From an uncultured Verrucomicrobiota bacterium (GTDB lineage: Bacteria > Verrucomicrobiota > Verrucomicrobiia > Verrucomicrobiales > Verrucomicrobiaceae), in the NCBI GenBank assembly GCA_903838675.1, contig CAILZI010000039.1:1-34302 (forward strand): a DNA stretch of 34,302 nt. Reading direction: 5' to 3'. Positions 1-8,190 of the stretch are shown piece after piece. The notes under the pieces are model-generated. The model did no database searches, was not told the origin of the DNA, and saw only the letters and a list, made by a program, of their open reading frames with translations. The position numbers were made by a program, and so were the translations under genes. The stretch's first letter is position 1; every line of letters starts with the position of its first letter.

Positions 1-32
1 CCCACACCATCAAGGTCGAAGAAATCCGCTGA
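1..32 (+). CDS. C-terminal end of an unidentified gene (partial)
   Basis: The first bases read in one frame as a short open tail (HTIKVEEIR) ending in TGA at 30-32. It sits seven bases before the stop codon of the convergent phospholipase D-like gene. Such a tail would suit the last beta strand of a DUF1080 or LamG-like exported protein, but ten codons are too few to assign a family. The coding call rests only on the open frame and the tail-to-tail spacing. Confidence 0.35.
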   Translation, partial: HTIKVEEIR

Positions 33-38
33 GGCGCT

Positions 39-1598
39 CTACAGAAAGTTTTCCCAAGGCAGGAAACGCAGAAACCAGCAAGCGAGCCGCCGACCCAGCG
101 ATGCCTGTGGTTCCATGTGATGCACGGACAGCCGCCCGTTGGGCCGCCGCCCAGTCCAGAGGATGGAGCCATTGGCGGCGCGGGTGATGCGCCAGCTGTT
201 CTCTGGCTGGAAACCCTTCAGCAGATGGGATTTCAGGCGGGTGGCAAACGCCGTGCTGTGGATGATCACGCCGGTCTCGGTATTGATGTATTTGGAGCGA
301 GGGTCCATGTTGCAGGACCCGATGAACGACAGCTCGTCATCCACCACGAACCCCTTCGTGTGCATGCCCAGAGGGGTCAGCCTTCGGGCATGGATGTAGC
401 TCCGGCGGTCATGCGCACGCGCATTCAGTTCAGAGAGTTGAACGCCGCTGTCGATCACCGCACCTCGGCGGTTGGCGATCCCGGTCATGGCAGGCAGATG
501 GTCGATGGAAGCCAGGGAATTGGTCAGCACCTGCATATGGACGCCGCGCGCGGTGACCTGCCGCATCAGCTCCAGCGTGTCGTTTTGAGGAATAAAGTAA
601 GCGGCATGCAGCACCACGTCATGCCGGGCATGGCGCAGTGCGTCTTCAATGCAGTGCCAGACGGGCGAGGCGACAGCGGTTTGGCGCAGCATGCGTTCCG
701 GTGGGTCCGCCACGAACTCATACTCGGCCCAGATCATGCGCTCCAGAAAGTGGTGCAGGGCTTGCAGTGAATCCGTCCGATTCATGAAGAGCGGGTATGG
801 GCGGCCGCTTTTATTTGCGAATGCGCGCTTCTTACGTGCGAGATGCTGGCGTAGATCACGCAATTTTCCGCGCTCTCGATCGGTGATCTTTGCCTCATTG
901 CCGATGCGTGTCAGTGGACACCGCCAATAGTAATTAAAGGACTTGGTCGCTGCGCCCACCACGGGTCCGGCGGCGATGAAATCCAAATCCCGCATGTTGT
1001 GATGGCGGTGGATGCCGAAGTAGGTGTCTCCCAGATTGCGTCCGCCTCCAATAACAAGGGTGCCATCCGCCACCAGGAGTTTGTTGTGCATGCGGCATTG
1101 CATGCGGTCGATCTCTCCGATCACCGGGATGGGATTTCCGGCAAAAATCCCTTTCAGGTCAGTCAGCGGATTGAAAAAGGCCACTTCGATGTTGGGATGG
1201 GCTGCAAGTGCCGCGGAGTATACTTCGGCCTGCGTAGCACTGGCACAGTCCAGCAGCAGGCGAACTTTCACACCCCGGTCTGCCGCTGCCAGCAGGCGGT
1301 CCGCGATCGTGGTTCCGACCAAATCGTCACTCCAGATGAAGTACTGCAGGTCCAGCGTCCGCTGGGCTGCTTCCACTGCGGCCAGCCGCGCGAGGAAGGC
1401 TTCGCGGCCTTCCGGCAGGATTTCAAATCCAGACGTGCCTTTCCGGCGGGTCGTATGCTGGCGGCAGGCATGCGCAATGGTTTCCTGACTGACAAAACCT
1501 GCCGTGGGTACGGCGGCCGAATTCGAGGTTATGCTCCCGCAAGATGCCAGCTCCAGAATAAGGACTCCACAAACCAGGAACCGGGACCATAATTTCAT
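39..1598 (-). CDS. Phospholipase D-like / cardiolipin synthase-type lipoprotein
   Basis: This is a 519-residue member of the phospholipase D superfamily, which makes or breaks phosphodiester bonds, typically in phospholipids (cardiolipin synthase, phosphatidyltransferase). Two HKD motifs (HxKx4D) are visible, at about H171/K173/D178 and H413/K415/D420, each followed by the usual small-residue strand (GGGRN and GSCNMDPRS). The ATG at 1598 is preferred over an upstream one because it opens a lipoprotein signal peptide: a basic start, a hydrophobic stretch and a lipobox LASC with the acylated cysteine at position 20. That places the enzyme in the periplasm, anchored to a membrane. The length suits the two-domain YmdC/ClsC-like branch. 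It is convergent with the partial gene at the left edge and divergent from the creatininase gene. Exact substrate is not determinable. Confidence 0.88.
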   Translation of the reverse strand: MKLWSRFLVCGVLILELASCGSITSNSAAVPTAGFVSQETIAHACRQHTTRRKGTSGFEILPEGREAFLARLAAVEAAQRTLDLQYFIWSDDLVGTTIADRLLAAADRGVKVRLLLDCASATQAEVYSAALAAHPNIEVAFFNPLTDLKGIFAGNPIPVIGEIDRMQCRMHNKLLVADGTLVIGGGRNLGDTYFGIHRHHNMRDLDFIAAGPVVGAATKSFNYYWRCPLTRIGNEAKITDRERGKLRDLRQHLARKKRAFANKSGRPYPLFMNRTDSLQALHHFLERMIWAEYEFVADPPERMLRQTAVASPVWHCIEDALRHARHDVVLHAAYFIPQNDTLELMRQVTARGVHMQVLTNSLASIDHLPAMTGIANRRGAVIDSGVQLSELNARAHDRRSYIHARRLTPLGMHTKGFVVDDELSFIGSCNMDPRSKYINTETGVIIHSTAFATRLKSHLLKGFQPENSWRITRAANGSILWTGRRPNGRLSVHHMEPQASLGRRLACWFLRFLPWENFL

Positions 1599-1670
1599 AA
1601 GATAGGATTCCAGCGTGAAACAAAGATGCAAGTCCATCAAAAAATGTATCGGTTATGACGTTCTAATCGG

Positions 1671-2429
1671 ATGCTTCTAGCTGATCTCACCTGGCCTGCA
1701 GTGGCCGCTCTCGATAAAAATACCCCCATCATCTTTCCCGTTGCAGCCTTGGAACAGCACGGTCGGCACATGCCGGTCTTCACTGACAGCATGCTGACGA
1801 ACGAACTCGTCCGCCGCACCGAAGCCGCGCTGGGAGAGCGTGTGTTGATTGCGCCGCTGACCTGGCTGGGGAATTCTCACCATCACATGGACTTCCCCGG
1901 CACCTTGTCCGCAGAGCCACGGCTCTATCTCGACCTGCTCAACGGGCTCATGGACAATTTCATCGACCATGGCTTCAAGCGCCTCGTCTTCCTCAACGGT
2001 CACGGCGGCAACGACATTCCCGGCAAACAGGCAGTGTTTGAGAAACGGCAGAAATATCGTGACCGCAGTGATCTGCTGCTGCTCTTCGCCACTTACTGGA
2101 ATCTCGGCGCGGAGCCGTGGACTCGGGATCCTTCCATCCAGCAGCGCGTCATGGGCCATGCCTGCGAATGGGAGACCAGCATGGTCCTGCGTCTCCGCCC
2201 CGAGCTCGTCGTCGATCTGGCAAAGACGGGTGACGTCCCCTTCGGCAACGCCTTCGAACCCGCCTCCCGCGGCTGGATCATGCCTGACCGCAGCGAGCCC
2301 GGCCATGTCGGCGATCCCCGCTCTGCGACAGCGGAGAAAGGCGAGGTTCTGTTTCAGTGCTTCAGCGAGTCGGTTGTGAAGCTCCTGGAACGCGTGATTG
2401 CTTGGGATGGAAGGAGCTGGGAAGGGTGA
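1671..2429 (+). CDS. Creatininase-family amidohydrolase
   Basis: A 252-residue protein of the creatininase family, metal-dependent hydrolases of cyclic amides and related C-N bonds (creatinine amidohydrolase, FAPy deformylase, mycofactocin MftE). Family hallmarks are present: PVAALEQHG with E28 and H30, TDS with D39, the His-rich GNSHHHMDFPGT segment, the NGHGGN loop, and HACEWETS, where the family usually has HAGE-ETS. Length matches the family. There is no signal peptide, so it is cytoplasmic. No Shine-Dalgarno sequence precedes the ATG. The next gene on the strand is an MFS carrier 137 bases downstream, so uptake plus hydrolysis of one substrate is conceivable, but the substrate cannot be read from the sequence. 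Confidence 0.88.
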   Translation: MLLADLTWPAVAALDKNTPIIFPVAALEQHGRHMPVFTDSMLTNELVRRTEAALGERVLIAPLTWLGNSHHHMDFPGTLSAEPRLYLDLLNGLMDNFIDHGFKRLVFLNGHGGNDIPGKQAVFEKRQKYRDRSDLLLLFATYWNLGAEPWTRDPSIQQRVMGHACEWETSMVLRLRPELVVDLAKTGDVPFGNAFEPASRGWIMPDRSEPGHVGDPRSATAEKGEVLFQCFSESVVKLLERVIAWDGRSWEG

Positions 2430-2566
2430 CCACCGAGGATGAACTGTGTCAGATGGTGAATAAGAGGCGCAGAGATTGAGCCCAGATTTTCATCCAGTGA
2501 TTTTGGTCTGATTTTTGCATGCGAAGAAAAATGCAGTGATCCTCTTTTAGTGCCGTACACAACCAC

Positions 2567-3808
2567 ATGCCCACCCCCCGCTCCTCCCTCTGGAAATGGT
2601 ACCTCTGCGGCCTCCTGCTGTTGGCCACGACGATCAATTACATGGACCGGCAGACTCTGTCCCTTGCGGGACAGCGGATCACAGAAGAGTTCAAGCTCAG
2701 CGATGCTCAGTTCGGGATTTTCGAGTGGGTGTTTGGCTGGTCGTTTGCTGTCGGCTCCGTGGTGTTTGGCTTCTTGGCTGATCGCATGCGGGTGTACTGG
2801 CTTTATCCGGTGGTGCTCCTGGGCTGGTCGCTGATGGGCGTGCTTTCGGGATGTACGCAGGATTTCCCTCAGCTGCTGGTATGCCGTGGATTTCTCGGCT
2901 TTTTTGAGGCGGGCCACTGGCCATGCGCATTGAAGACGACCTTTGTCCTGCTCAGTGCCAAAGAGCGCACCATGGGAAACAGCGTGCTGCAAAGTGGCGC
3001 CTCCATCGGCGCTTTGATCACCGGACCACTCGTGCTTTGGCTTTCGACGATCGGCACGGGCTCCTGGCGCTTTGCTTTCATGGTCGTCGGTGGTGCCGGC
3101 CTCCTGTGGCTCGTCTTGTGGTTTCTCTCCGTTAGGCGCGCAGACTTGGACGAGCCAGTGGTGACTGTGAGCGAGAAGCAGGAGCCGTTGTGGCCGTATT
3201 TGAACAGCCGCAGGTTCGTGGCTCTGGCGGTGTTGATTTTTGGCACGCAGATTTGCTGGCACGTGTTTCGTGTGTGGCTGCCCAAGTTCATGGAAGTGGG
3301 CCGTGGCTACTCTCCTGTCGAAGCTGCCTGGTACAACTCGCTCTACTTTGCATTCACCGACATCGGCTGCTTCTGCGCAGGCTTGGTTTCGATCTGGTTG
3401 ATCCAAAAACGCGGACGCACCCCGCATGCGGCACGGCGCAGTGTCTATGCCTTCGCTTGTGTGATGACCACATCGAGTCTGCTCGTCGGTGTCCTTCCCA
3501 AAGGCGCGGCATTGATTGTCGTGATGCTGGTCGTTGGCATGGGGGCGCTGGCGCTGTTCCCCTGTTACTACAGTTTTGTGCAGGAGCTTTCAGAGGGGCA
3601 TGTCGGAAGACTCACCGGCCTTCTGAGTGCATGGGTTTGGGCCGTGACTTCACCCATTCACTGGTTGTTTGGCATGCTCAAGGACAGCACTGGCAGCTAC
3701 GATCTCGGCATGATGATCTGTGGTCTGGCCCCTTGGCTCGGTGTCATCTCCATGAAGCTCCTGTGGGACACCTATAAGCCGAAGGCCCCGGCGGTTGCGA
3801 CGCTTTGA
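2567..3808 (+). CDS. MFS transporter, ACS (anion:cation symporter)-like
   Basis: A 413-residue major facilitator superfamily carrier of the inner membrane with about twelve hydrophobic helices. The first helix carries INYMDRQTLS, a signature of hexuronate/phthalate-type ACS carriers (ExuT-like usually NY-DRQ). The loop between helices 2 and 3 has GFLADRMRV, the MFS motif A region, and the fourth helix region has RGFLGFFEAGHWP. A proton-coupled symporter of an organic acid such as a sugar acid is the family expectation; the true substrate is unknown. The gene follows the creatininase gene on the same strand after 137 bases, so co-transcription is possible but not shown. No Shine-Dalgarno is seen before the ATG. 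Confidence 0.87.
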   Translation: MPTPRSSLWKWYLCGLLLLATTINYMDRQTLSLAGQRITEEFKLSDAQFGIFEWVFGWSFAVGSVVFGFLADRMRVYWLYPVVLLGWSLMGVLSGCTQDFPQLLVCRGFLGFFEAGHWPCALKTTFVLLSAKERTMGNSVLQSGASIGALITGPLVLWLSTIGTGSWRFAFMVVGGAGLLWLVLWFLSVRRADLDEPVVTVSEKQEPLWPYLNSRRFVALAVLIFGTQICWHVFRVWLPKFMEVGRGYSPVEAAWYNSLYFAFTDIGCFCAGLVSIWLIQKRGRTPHAARRSVYAFACVMTTSSLLVGVLPKGAALIVVMLVVGMGALALFPCYYSFVQELSEGHVGRLTGLLSAWVWAVTSPIHWLFGMLKDSTGSYDLGMMICGLAPWLGVISMKLLWDTYKPKAPAVATL

Positions 3809-3873
3809 GTGAAAACGAAACGTGGTTGGTCGATGCCCCACGCCCCCCCTGGTAGGACGGCAGGTGGCCCGCT

Positions 3874-4305
3874 TCAGCCCAGATACTCACCTGCCACGAC
3901 TTCCTCGTCGCCCTCATTTTCATGGATGGCACGTGAGATCACACGTTCCGTCACTTCGTCGAGGTAGGTTTGCAGTACCTTGCTGAGTTCAAGAAACTCT
4001 GGCCACAGCGTATCGTCCACAAAACTGCGCGGCACTCGGACCATGACCGTCGTCCTTCGCTGACGCGCGTAGCGATACGGCCTGAGCGCATACCGGCGCA
4101 GCAGGGCGGTGAAGAGCTTTTTCGACCAGCCATCGGTCAGGGTGAACTTGTATTCGATAGGCCGCTCGATCTTGGCAGTTTCACCCAGCCGTCGTTTAAT
4201 TCGGGCGATGGCATCGGCGGCCGCTTCTTTCTCCCCAGGAGTCGCAGCGCCTGCATAGAGCCGCTCGATTTTGCTGAGCTTGTCGAGGAGGTCCTGTTCG
4301 CGCAT
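3874..4305 (-). CDS. Hypothetical protein with DUF2786-like N-terminus
   Basis: A 143-residue soluble protein of unknown function. The first 40 residues form a predicted helical pair (LLDKLSKIERLYAGA followed by TPGEKEAAADAIARIKRRL), resembling the pattern of the DUF2786 family. The rest is basic in the middle (RRYALRPYRYARQRRTT) and acidic at the end. No signal peptide or membrane segment is seen. It lies 46 bases downstream of the hybrid histidine kinase on the same strand, so it could be read through from that gene, and it converges on the MFS gene. The basic middle could bind nucleic acid, but that is only a guess. The coding call is firm from codon use and length. Confidence 0.7.
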   Translation of the reverse strand: MREQDLLDKLSKIERLYAGAATPGEKEAAADAIARIKRRLGETAKIERPIEYKFTLTDGWSKKLFTALLRRYALRPYRYARQRRTTVMVRVPRSFVDDTLWPEFLELSKVLQTYLDEVTERVISRAIHENEGDEEVVAGEYLG

Positions 4306-4351
4306 GCAGGTTCTTTCTCAAACCAGGCGCGCTTGTCAATGCGCACCCGTG

Positions 4352-6661
4352 TTACGACGCACGGCGGATCCCGCGTGTAGCGAGGATGTTGCGCACCAGG
4401 CGCAGCATGTCGGCGGGCTCGTACGGCTTGGGCAGCACGGCGGCAAACCCGTAGGATGCCGGATTTGCCATGACAGGATCGTCCGAGTAGCCGCTGGATA
4501 CGATGGCAAAGACTTCCGGGTCGATGCCACGGAGTTTTTCCATCGCTCGCACTCCGCCCATGCCATTGGGAATGCTGAGGTCGAGAATGACGAGGTCAAA
4601 CGCCCGGCCTTGGGTCACGCTTTCCTGGTACATGCGCACCGTTTCACTGCCTTCGGAGCTCTCGGCGACATCAAAGCCGTTGCTGGTCAGATTGCGGACG
4701 ATCAAGGAGCGCACCAGCGGGTCATCTTCGAGCACCAGGATGCGCGGATTGGCCGCATTCAGTTCCGGTGGCGCATCGAACACCTTGCTGAGGCCAAAGC
4801 CGTCAGCTTCCTCACCGTCAGAATCCAGCGGCAGGTAGAAGCGCACCGTGGTGCCCTTGCCCTGCTCTGAACTGACGGTCAGCGAGCCGCCATGCGCTTT
4901 GGCGATGGATTCGCAGACCGTAAGGCCCAGACCGGTCGCGTTGTCGGCCTTGCGGGTGCTGAAGTAGGGCTCAAAAATATGCGGCAGGTGCTCTGTCGGG
5001 ATGCCTTCACCTTTGTCCTCGACTTCGATCGCGAGGCCGGAGGGCTGGAAGTTCGTGTCGGTGACCATTTCACCGGGGAACATCTCGGCATGATCAGGGG
5101 CAAAGCAGCGCACGGTGATTTCTCCGCCGTTGGGCTGCGCCTGTTCGGCGTTGCGGATGAGATTGCTCAGCAGGCGGCGGATCTGCGCACCATCAATGGC
5201 AATCTGTGGCATGCCGGGCTGCACTTCGATGCGGTACTCCACGCGATTCGCACGCGTGTGATGCATGAAGAAGGTCTCAATGAGGTCGCCGAGGCGTATC
5301 TGTGTTTTGATCGGCGCACCACCACGGGCAAAGGTAAGCAGCTGCTGCACGAGGTTCTGTGCCTGCAGCGTGGCCTGCTTGGCCGTGTGCAGTTCGGGCA
5401 GGGTGATGGCATTGCGCAGGCGCATCTCCGCCAGCGAGATGTTGCCCAGCAGCACCGTGAGCAGGTTGTTGAAATCGTGGGCGAAGCCGCGTGCCAGCAG
5501 ACCAAGGGATTCGAGGCGGTCGATGCGGTTGCGGCGCTCGGCTTCTTCGCGCCGGGCCGTCACATCCTGCACCAGCAGCAGCAGGCCTTCACCAAAGGGA
5601 TAACCGCGCAGTTCCAGCCAGATCTGTTTTTCGTCGAGGTAAAGTTCACGGTTCACCGTCTCGCGATGCAGCATGGCATGCGCAAAGGCCTCATGATGCA
5701 GTTCGCGCGTCGCGCTCGGCATGATGTCCCACAGCGAAAGGCCCAGCATGTTCTGCAGGTTGCGGTCAAACAGGCGCAGCGCGCTCGCGTTGGCATAGGT
5801 CACGCGCCAGCGGGCATCCAGAGCAAACAGCGGGTCGGAAATGCTTTCGACCACATCCACGAGCGGCGCAGTGCTGCGGTTGGGCAGGGTGGTTGCTTCC
5901 ACCGGCGCAGGCACTGCCGCAGCACGGAAAAGGATGATGAGCCCGGTCAGGTGGCCCTGCGCATCTCGCAGCGGAGCCGTACGATCCTGAATCGGTACAC
6001 GCTCACCCGCCAGCGTGGTGAGATAGACGGTGCGCTCTGCGGCTTGTGCACCCGCCTCAGCAGACAGAATCTCGGCAGGCTCACCGGTGCTCTGATAGAT
6101 GCGAAAGACTTCGTTCAGGGAGCGGCCCACGGCCTCATGCGCATTCCAGCCGGTCGCACGGGCCGCCGAGGGGTTCATGAACACCACCCCTCCTGAAAGA
6201 TCAGCGGCGATCACGCCATCAGCGAGGCTTTGAAAGGCCTCAAAGTAGCTGTGCTCACGCCGCTGGCGCTCATTCTCCTCAAAATGGCGCTGCGCAGCCA
6301 CATCGACGGCCAGGCGCAGTTCATCATGATTGAAAGGCTTCAGCAAATAGCCGTGCGGGTGCGTTTGCCGGGCACGGGCGACGGTGTCCAGATCCGCGCA
6401 GGCCGTCACGTAGACAATGGCCACACGACTGCGGCGCTGCAGCTCACGGGCGGTATCAATGCCATCGAGCTGACCTGCCAGATGCACATCCATTAAAACC
6501 AGATCAGGGCGCAACTCATCCAGGCGCTCCAAGGCTTCCTCCCCGGAGGCACAGATGGCGACCACCACATAGCCGAGTTTGCCGAGAGTCGTGGCCATGT
6601 CACAGCCCACGAGGCCTTCGTTTTCGACGATCAAGATGCGGATGCGATCGGAATTAGTCAT
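4352..6661 (-). CDS. Hybrid sensor histidine kinase (REC-PAS-PAS-HisKA-HATPase-REC)
   Basis: A 769-residue cytoplasmic two-component protein with no membrane segment. Order of domains: receiver (about 7-122; acidic pocket E13/E15, phospho-acceptor D58, T86, K108), PAS (about 138-248), PAS (about 268-370), dimerisation/phosphoacceptor helix with H395 in GFAHDFNNLL, an ATP-binding domain with N504 (N box), DKGEGIP and TGLGLTV (G boxes), and a second receiver (about 640-760; D694, K745). The FAHDFNN type of H box is common in hybrid kinases that sense through PAS domains. A receiver at each end suggests it is controlled by another kinase and then feeds a phosphorelay. No DNA-binding partner is adjacent, so it is an orphan. 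Upstream are three TTCTAA-type sites. Confidence 0.93.
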   Translation of the reverse strand: MTNSDRIRILIVENEGLVGCDMATTLGKLGYVVVAICASGEEALERLDELRPDLVLMDVHLAGQLDGIDTARELQRRSRVAIVYVTACADLDTVARARQTHPHGYLLKPFNHDELRLAVDVAAQRHFEENERQRREHSYFEAFQSLADGVIAADLSGGVVFMNPSAARATGWNAHEAVGRSLNEVFRIYQSTGEPAEILSAEAGAQAAERTVYLTTLAGERVPIQDRTAPLRDAQGHLTGLIILFRAAAVPAPVEATTLPNRSTAPLVDVVESISDPLFALDARWRVTYANASALRLFDRNLQNMLGLSLWDIMPSATRELHHEAFAHAMLHRETVNRELYLDEKQIWLELRGYPFGEGLLLLVQDVTARREEAERRNRIDRLESLGLLARGFAHDFNNLLTVLLGNISLAEMRLRNAITLPELHTAKQATLQAQNLVQQLLTFARGGAPIKTQIRLGDLIETFFMHHTRANRVEYRIEVQPGMPQIAIDGAQIRRLLSNLIRNAEQAQPNGGEITVRCFAPDHAEMFPGEMVTDTNFQPSGLAIEVEDKGEGIPTEHLPHIFEPYFSTRKADNATGLGLTVCESIAKAHGGSLTVSSEQGKGTTVRFYLPLDSDGEEADGFGLSKVFDAPPELNAANPRILVLEDDPLVRSLIVRNLTSNGFDVAESSEGSETVRMYQESVTQGRAFDLVILDLSIPNGMGGVRAMEKLRGIDPEVFAIVSSGYSDDPVMANPASYGFAAVLPKPYEPADMLRLVRNILATRGIRRAS

Positions 6662-6679
6662 TTCCCTGATTGTGGAACT

Positions 6680-6721
6680 ATTCTAACCGAGATGAATTAG
6701 AAACGCCATAGGAATTCTAAC
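6680..6721. promoter_or_regulatory. Three TTCTAA/TTAGAA sites before the hybrid kinase gene
   Basis: ATTCTAAC occurs at 6680-6687 and again at 6714-6721, with the inverted half AATTAGAA at 6695-6702 between them. All three lie within 60 bases upstream of the kinase start codon (6661, minus strand). Regular hexamers in both orientations are typical of a regulator-binding region, but the sites are AT-rich and short, so chance is possible. Confidence 0.3.
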
Positions 6722-6769
6722 TCCTTTTATTTGACTCGTGAGAATTTGGCAAAATGCCGCACTGGTACA

Positions 6770-6789
6770 GGCCGGTCAGTTTTCCGGCC
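6770..6789 (-). terminator. Weak hairpin after the SHD1/peptidase gene
   Basis: GGCCGG at 6770-6775 and CCGGCC at 6784-6789 form a perfect 6-bp stem with an 8-base loop, starting three bases after the minus-strand stop codon at 6793. The stem is GC-only, which fits a terminator, but no T-run follows on the minus strand, so it may only stabilise the mRNA end. Confidence 0.28.
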
Positions 6790-6792
6790 AAC

Positions 6793-8037
6793 TTACTTGT
6801 CGGAAGTGGCGGTCCCATTCTTTCCAGGGGGAAAGAAACTGATATCAATGCCTTCTTTGCGCAGGCCCTTCTTCACATCTTCGCTGAGTTGCGTGTAGCT
6901 CCGGTCGCGCAGCAGGTGTTTCTTTGTGGCGGCGGTCACAGCTTCATCGCTTTTCGCGTTTTCGATTTCACGCAGCCACGCGATGATGTGGGCGGCGTCG
7001 CCTTTGTCATCCACATGGTAGTAGAAATAAGTCAGCAGGCAGGCCGAGCCGTAGTTCTCATTTGCAAAGCCGCCCGGACCCAGCGCGGCCGCCCAGCGGT
7101 CAAATTCGATGGTCATCAATTCTTCGAGGTCGATCATCGTGAATCCTTTGCCGCCGCCCCCACGCCCCACGGTGAAATTCTGCAGCTGACGGTTGAGGCC
7201 GATCAGGCTGAAGCGGCCGTTGCTGTTGTAGTCCAGCATGCAGACATACTCCGCGCTGCCTTCGACATACCAGGTGGGCAGCCTTCCCATCCAGTGGTTC
7301 ATCATCTGGTGGGTGATTTCATGGATGAGCGTGGCGTTGTCACGCGCGTCGCTTTCTGCCAGCGACACACGGCTTCCGACCATCTGCACCCCGAGGCTGG
7401 AGAGCGGCACCATGAGCGCTTTCTTGGCTGTCATATAAACGCCGGCGGATCCCTCGATGCCTCCGGCCTCCATGTAGTCAGCCTTGGTGGTGAACAAACG
7501 TGCCAGAAAGATTTCACGCAGCTTTTCGGGCCGCGGTTTAAAATCCAGCGGCAGCATGCAGTTGATCAGCCAGGTGGCTTCAAACATCCGGCCAAACTCG
7601 CGCACCACATTGGCTCCTAGCTTGGAGTCGCATTGAAACTCATAGTGCGGTGAGCGGTAGATGAACTGGTGTGTTTCCGCATCTTCCTTCACCACGGTGA
7701 CGGCAGGCTTTTCTTCGAGAGAGACGGTTCGCGGCCAGGTTTTGCTGGCGTTGGGCGTCCCGGGCTCTGAAGCCTTGGCCGGGGTGCCGGCTCCGCTAGC
7801 GCCCTGACTTTTCGCAAAAGTTTGGTCCGCCGCCGTCAGACGGCTCAGCGCCACCGTGAAGGTGCTGCCATTAGCCATCCGGATTTTAACCCCTTCACCA
7901 TCCATGGCAACAAAGGTCGCCTCGATCTTGCGTCCATCCGTGCTGGTCCAGGTATGCATCACCGGCGCGGTGGTTTGCCCTTGGAGCAGACCACACGTCA
8001 GCACCATGGCGATGCCCAGAGGACAAAAAAGCTTCAT
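6793..8037 (-). CDS. Exported SHD1-domain protein with HExxH (gluzincin-type) peptidase domain
   Basis: A 414-residue protein when started at the ATG at 8037, which opens a clean signal peptide (MKLF..., cut near LLQGQT). An upstream ATG at 8076 would add 13 residues and spoil the signal. Residues about 27-77 match an SHD1 (Sla1 homology 1) domain: WTSTDGRKIEATFVAMDGEGV then the repeated strand ending in LSRL. After a Pro/Ala/Gly linker comes a domain with HEITH (H239, E240, H243) and a downstream EGSAEY that can supply the third zinc ligand, as in DUF1570-like peptidases. Such SHD1-peptidase fusions are typical of PVC bacteria. It probably acts in the periplasm or outside the cell; its substrate is unknown. 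It is divergent from the helix-hairpin-helix gene. Confidence 0.82.
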   Translation of the reverse strand: MKLFCPLGIAMVLTCGLLQGQTTAPVMHTWTSTDGRKIEATFVAMDGEGVKIRMANGSTFTVALSRLTAADQTFAKSQGASGAGTPAKASEPGTPNASKTWPRTVSLEEKPAVTVVKEDAETHQFIYRSPHYEFQCDSKLGANVVREFGRMFEATWLINCMLPLDFKPRPEKLREIFLARLFTTKADYMEAGGIEGSAGVYMTAKKALMVPLSSLGVQMVGSRVSLAESDARDNATLIHEITHQMMNHWMGRLPTWYVEGSAEYVCMLDYNSNGRFSLIGLNRQLQNFTVGRGGGGKGFTMIDLEELMTIEFDRWAAALGPGGFANENYGSACLLTYFYYHVDDKGDAAHIIAWLREIENAKSDEAVTAATKKHLLRDRSYTQLSEDVKKGLRKEGIDISFFPPGKNGTATSDK

Positions 8038-8094
8038 GCGTCGATTTAGAGAGAAACCTCCAAAAATGTCGAGCATTTAGGTGTCTGTTTTGCC

Positions 8095-8122
8095 GTGGCT
8101 CTTGGAAAAAAGGAAGAGCCAC
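8095..8122. promoter_or_regulatory. Perfect 9-bp inverted repeat in the divergent gap
   Basis: GTGGCTCTT at 8095-8103 is exactly complementary to AAGAGCCAC at 8114-8122, with a ten-base purine spacer (GGAAAAAAGG). It lies between two divergent start codons, not after a gene, so a terminator role is unlikely. A regulator site, an RNA hairpin in the leader of the minus-strand gene, or a REP-like fragment are possible. Confidence 0.45.
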
Positions 8123-8123
8123 A

Positions 8124-8178
8124 CTATTTTACTCGCCATTCATCTCGCTATTTTACATAACCTTGCCGCGCATTTTAC
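8124..8178 (+). promoter_or_regulatory. Three direct ATTTTAC repeats, spaced 22-24 bp
   Basis: CTATTTTAC occurs at 8124-8132 and 8148-8156, and CATTTTAC at 8171-8178, the last ending 12 bases before the ATG of the helix-hairpin-helix gene. Starts of the shared heptamer are 24 and 22 bases apart, about two helical turns, so all three face the same side of the DNA. This is the layout of a cooperative operator; the protein is unknown. Confidence 0.4.
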
Positions 8179-8190
8179 ACCCCCACTCTC

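Noticed and set aside
1599..1670. Promoters in the 72-bp gap between the phospholipase D-like and creatininase genes
   Set aside because: AT-rich, but no convincing -35/-10 pair at proper spacing on either strand.
2354..3427. Minus-strand frame of about 360 codons opposite the MFS gene
   Set aside because: His/Gln/Ala-rich shadow overlapping both the creatininase end and the transporter.
3809..3873. Terminator between MFS gene and the small hypothetical gene
   Set aside because: Only a 5-bp dyad (CGTGG/CCACG) with no T-run.
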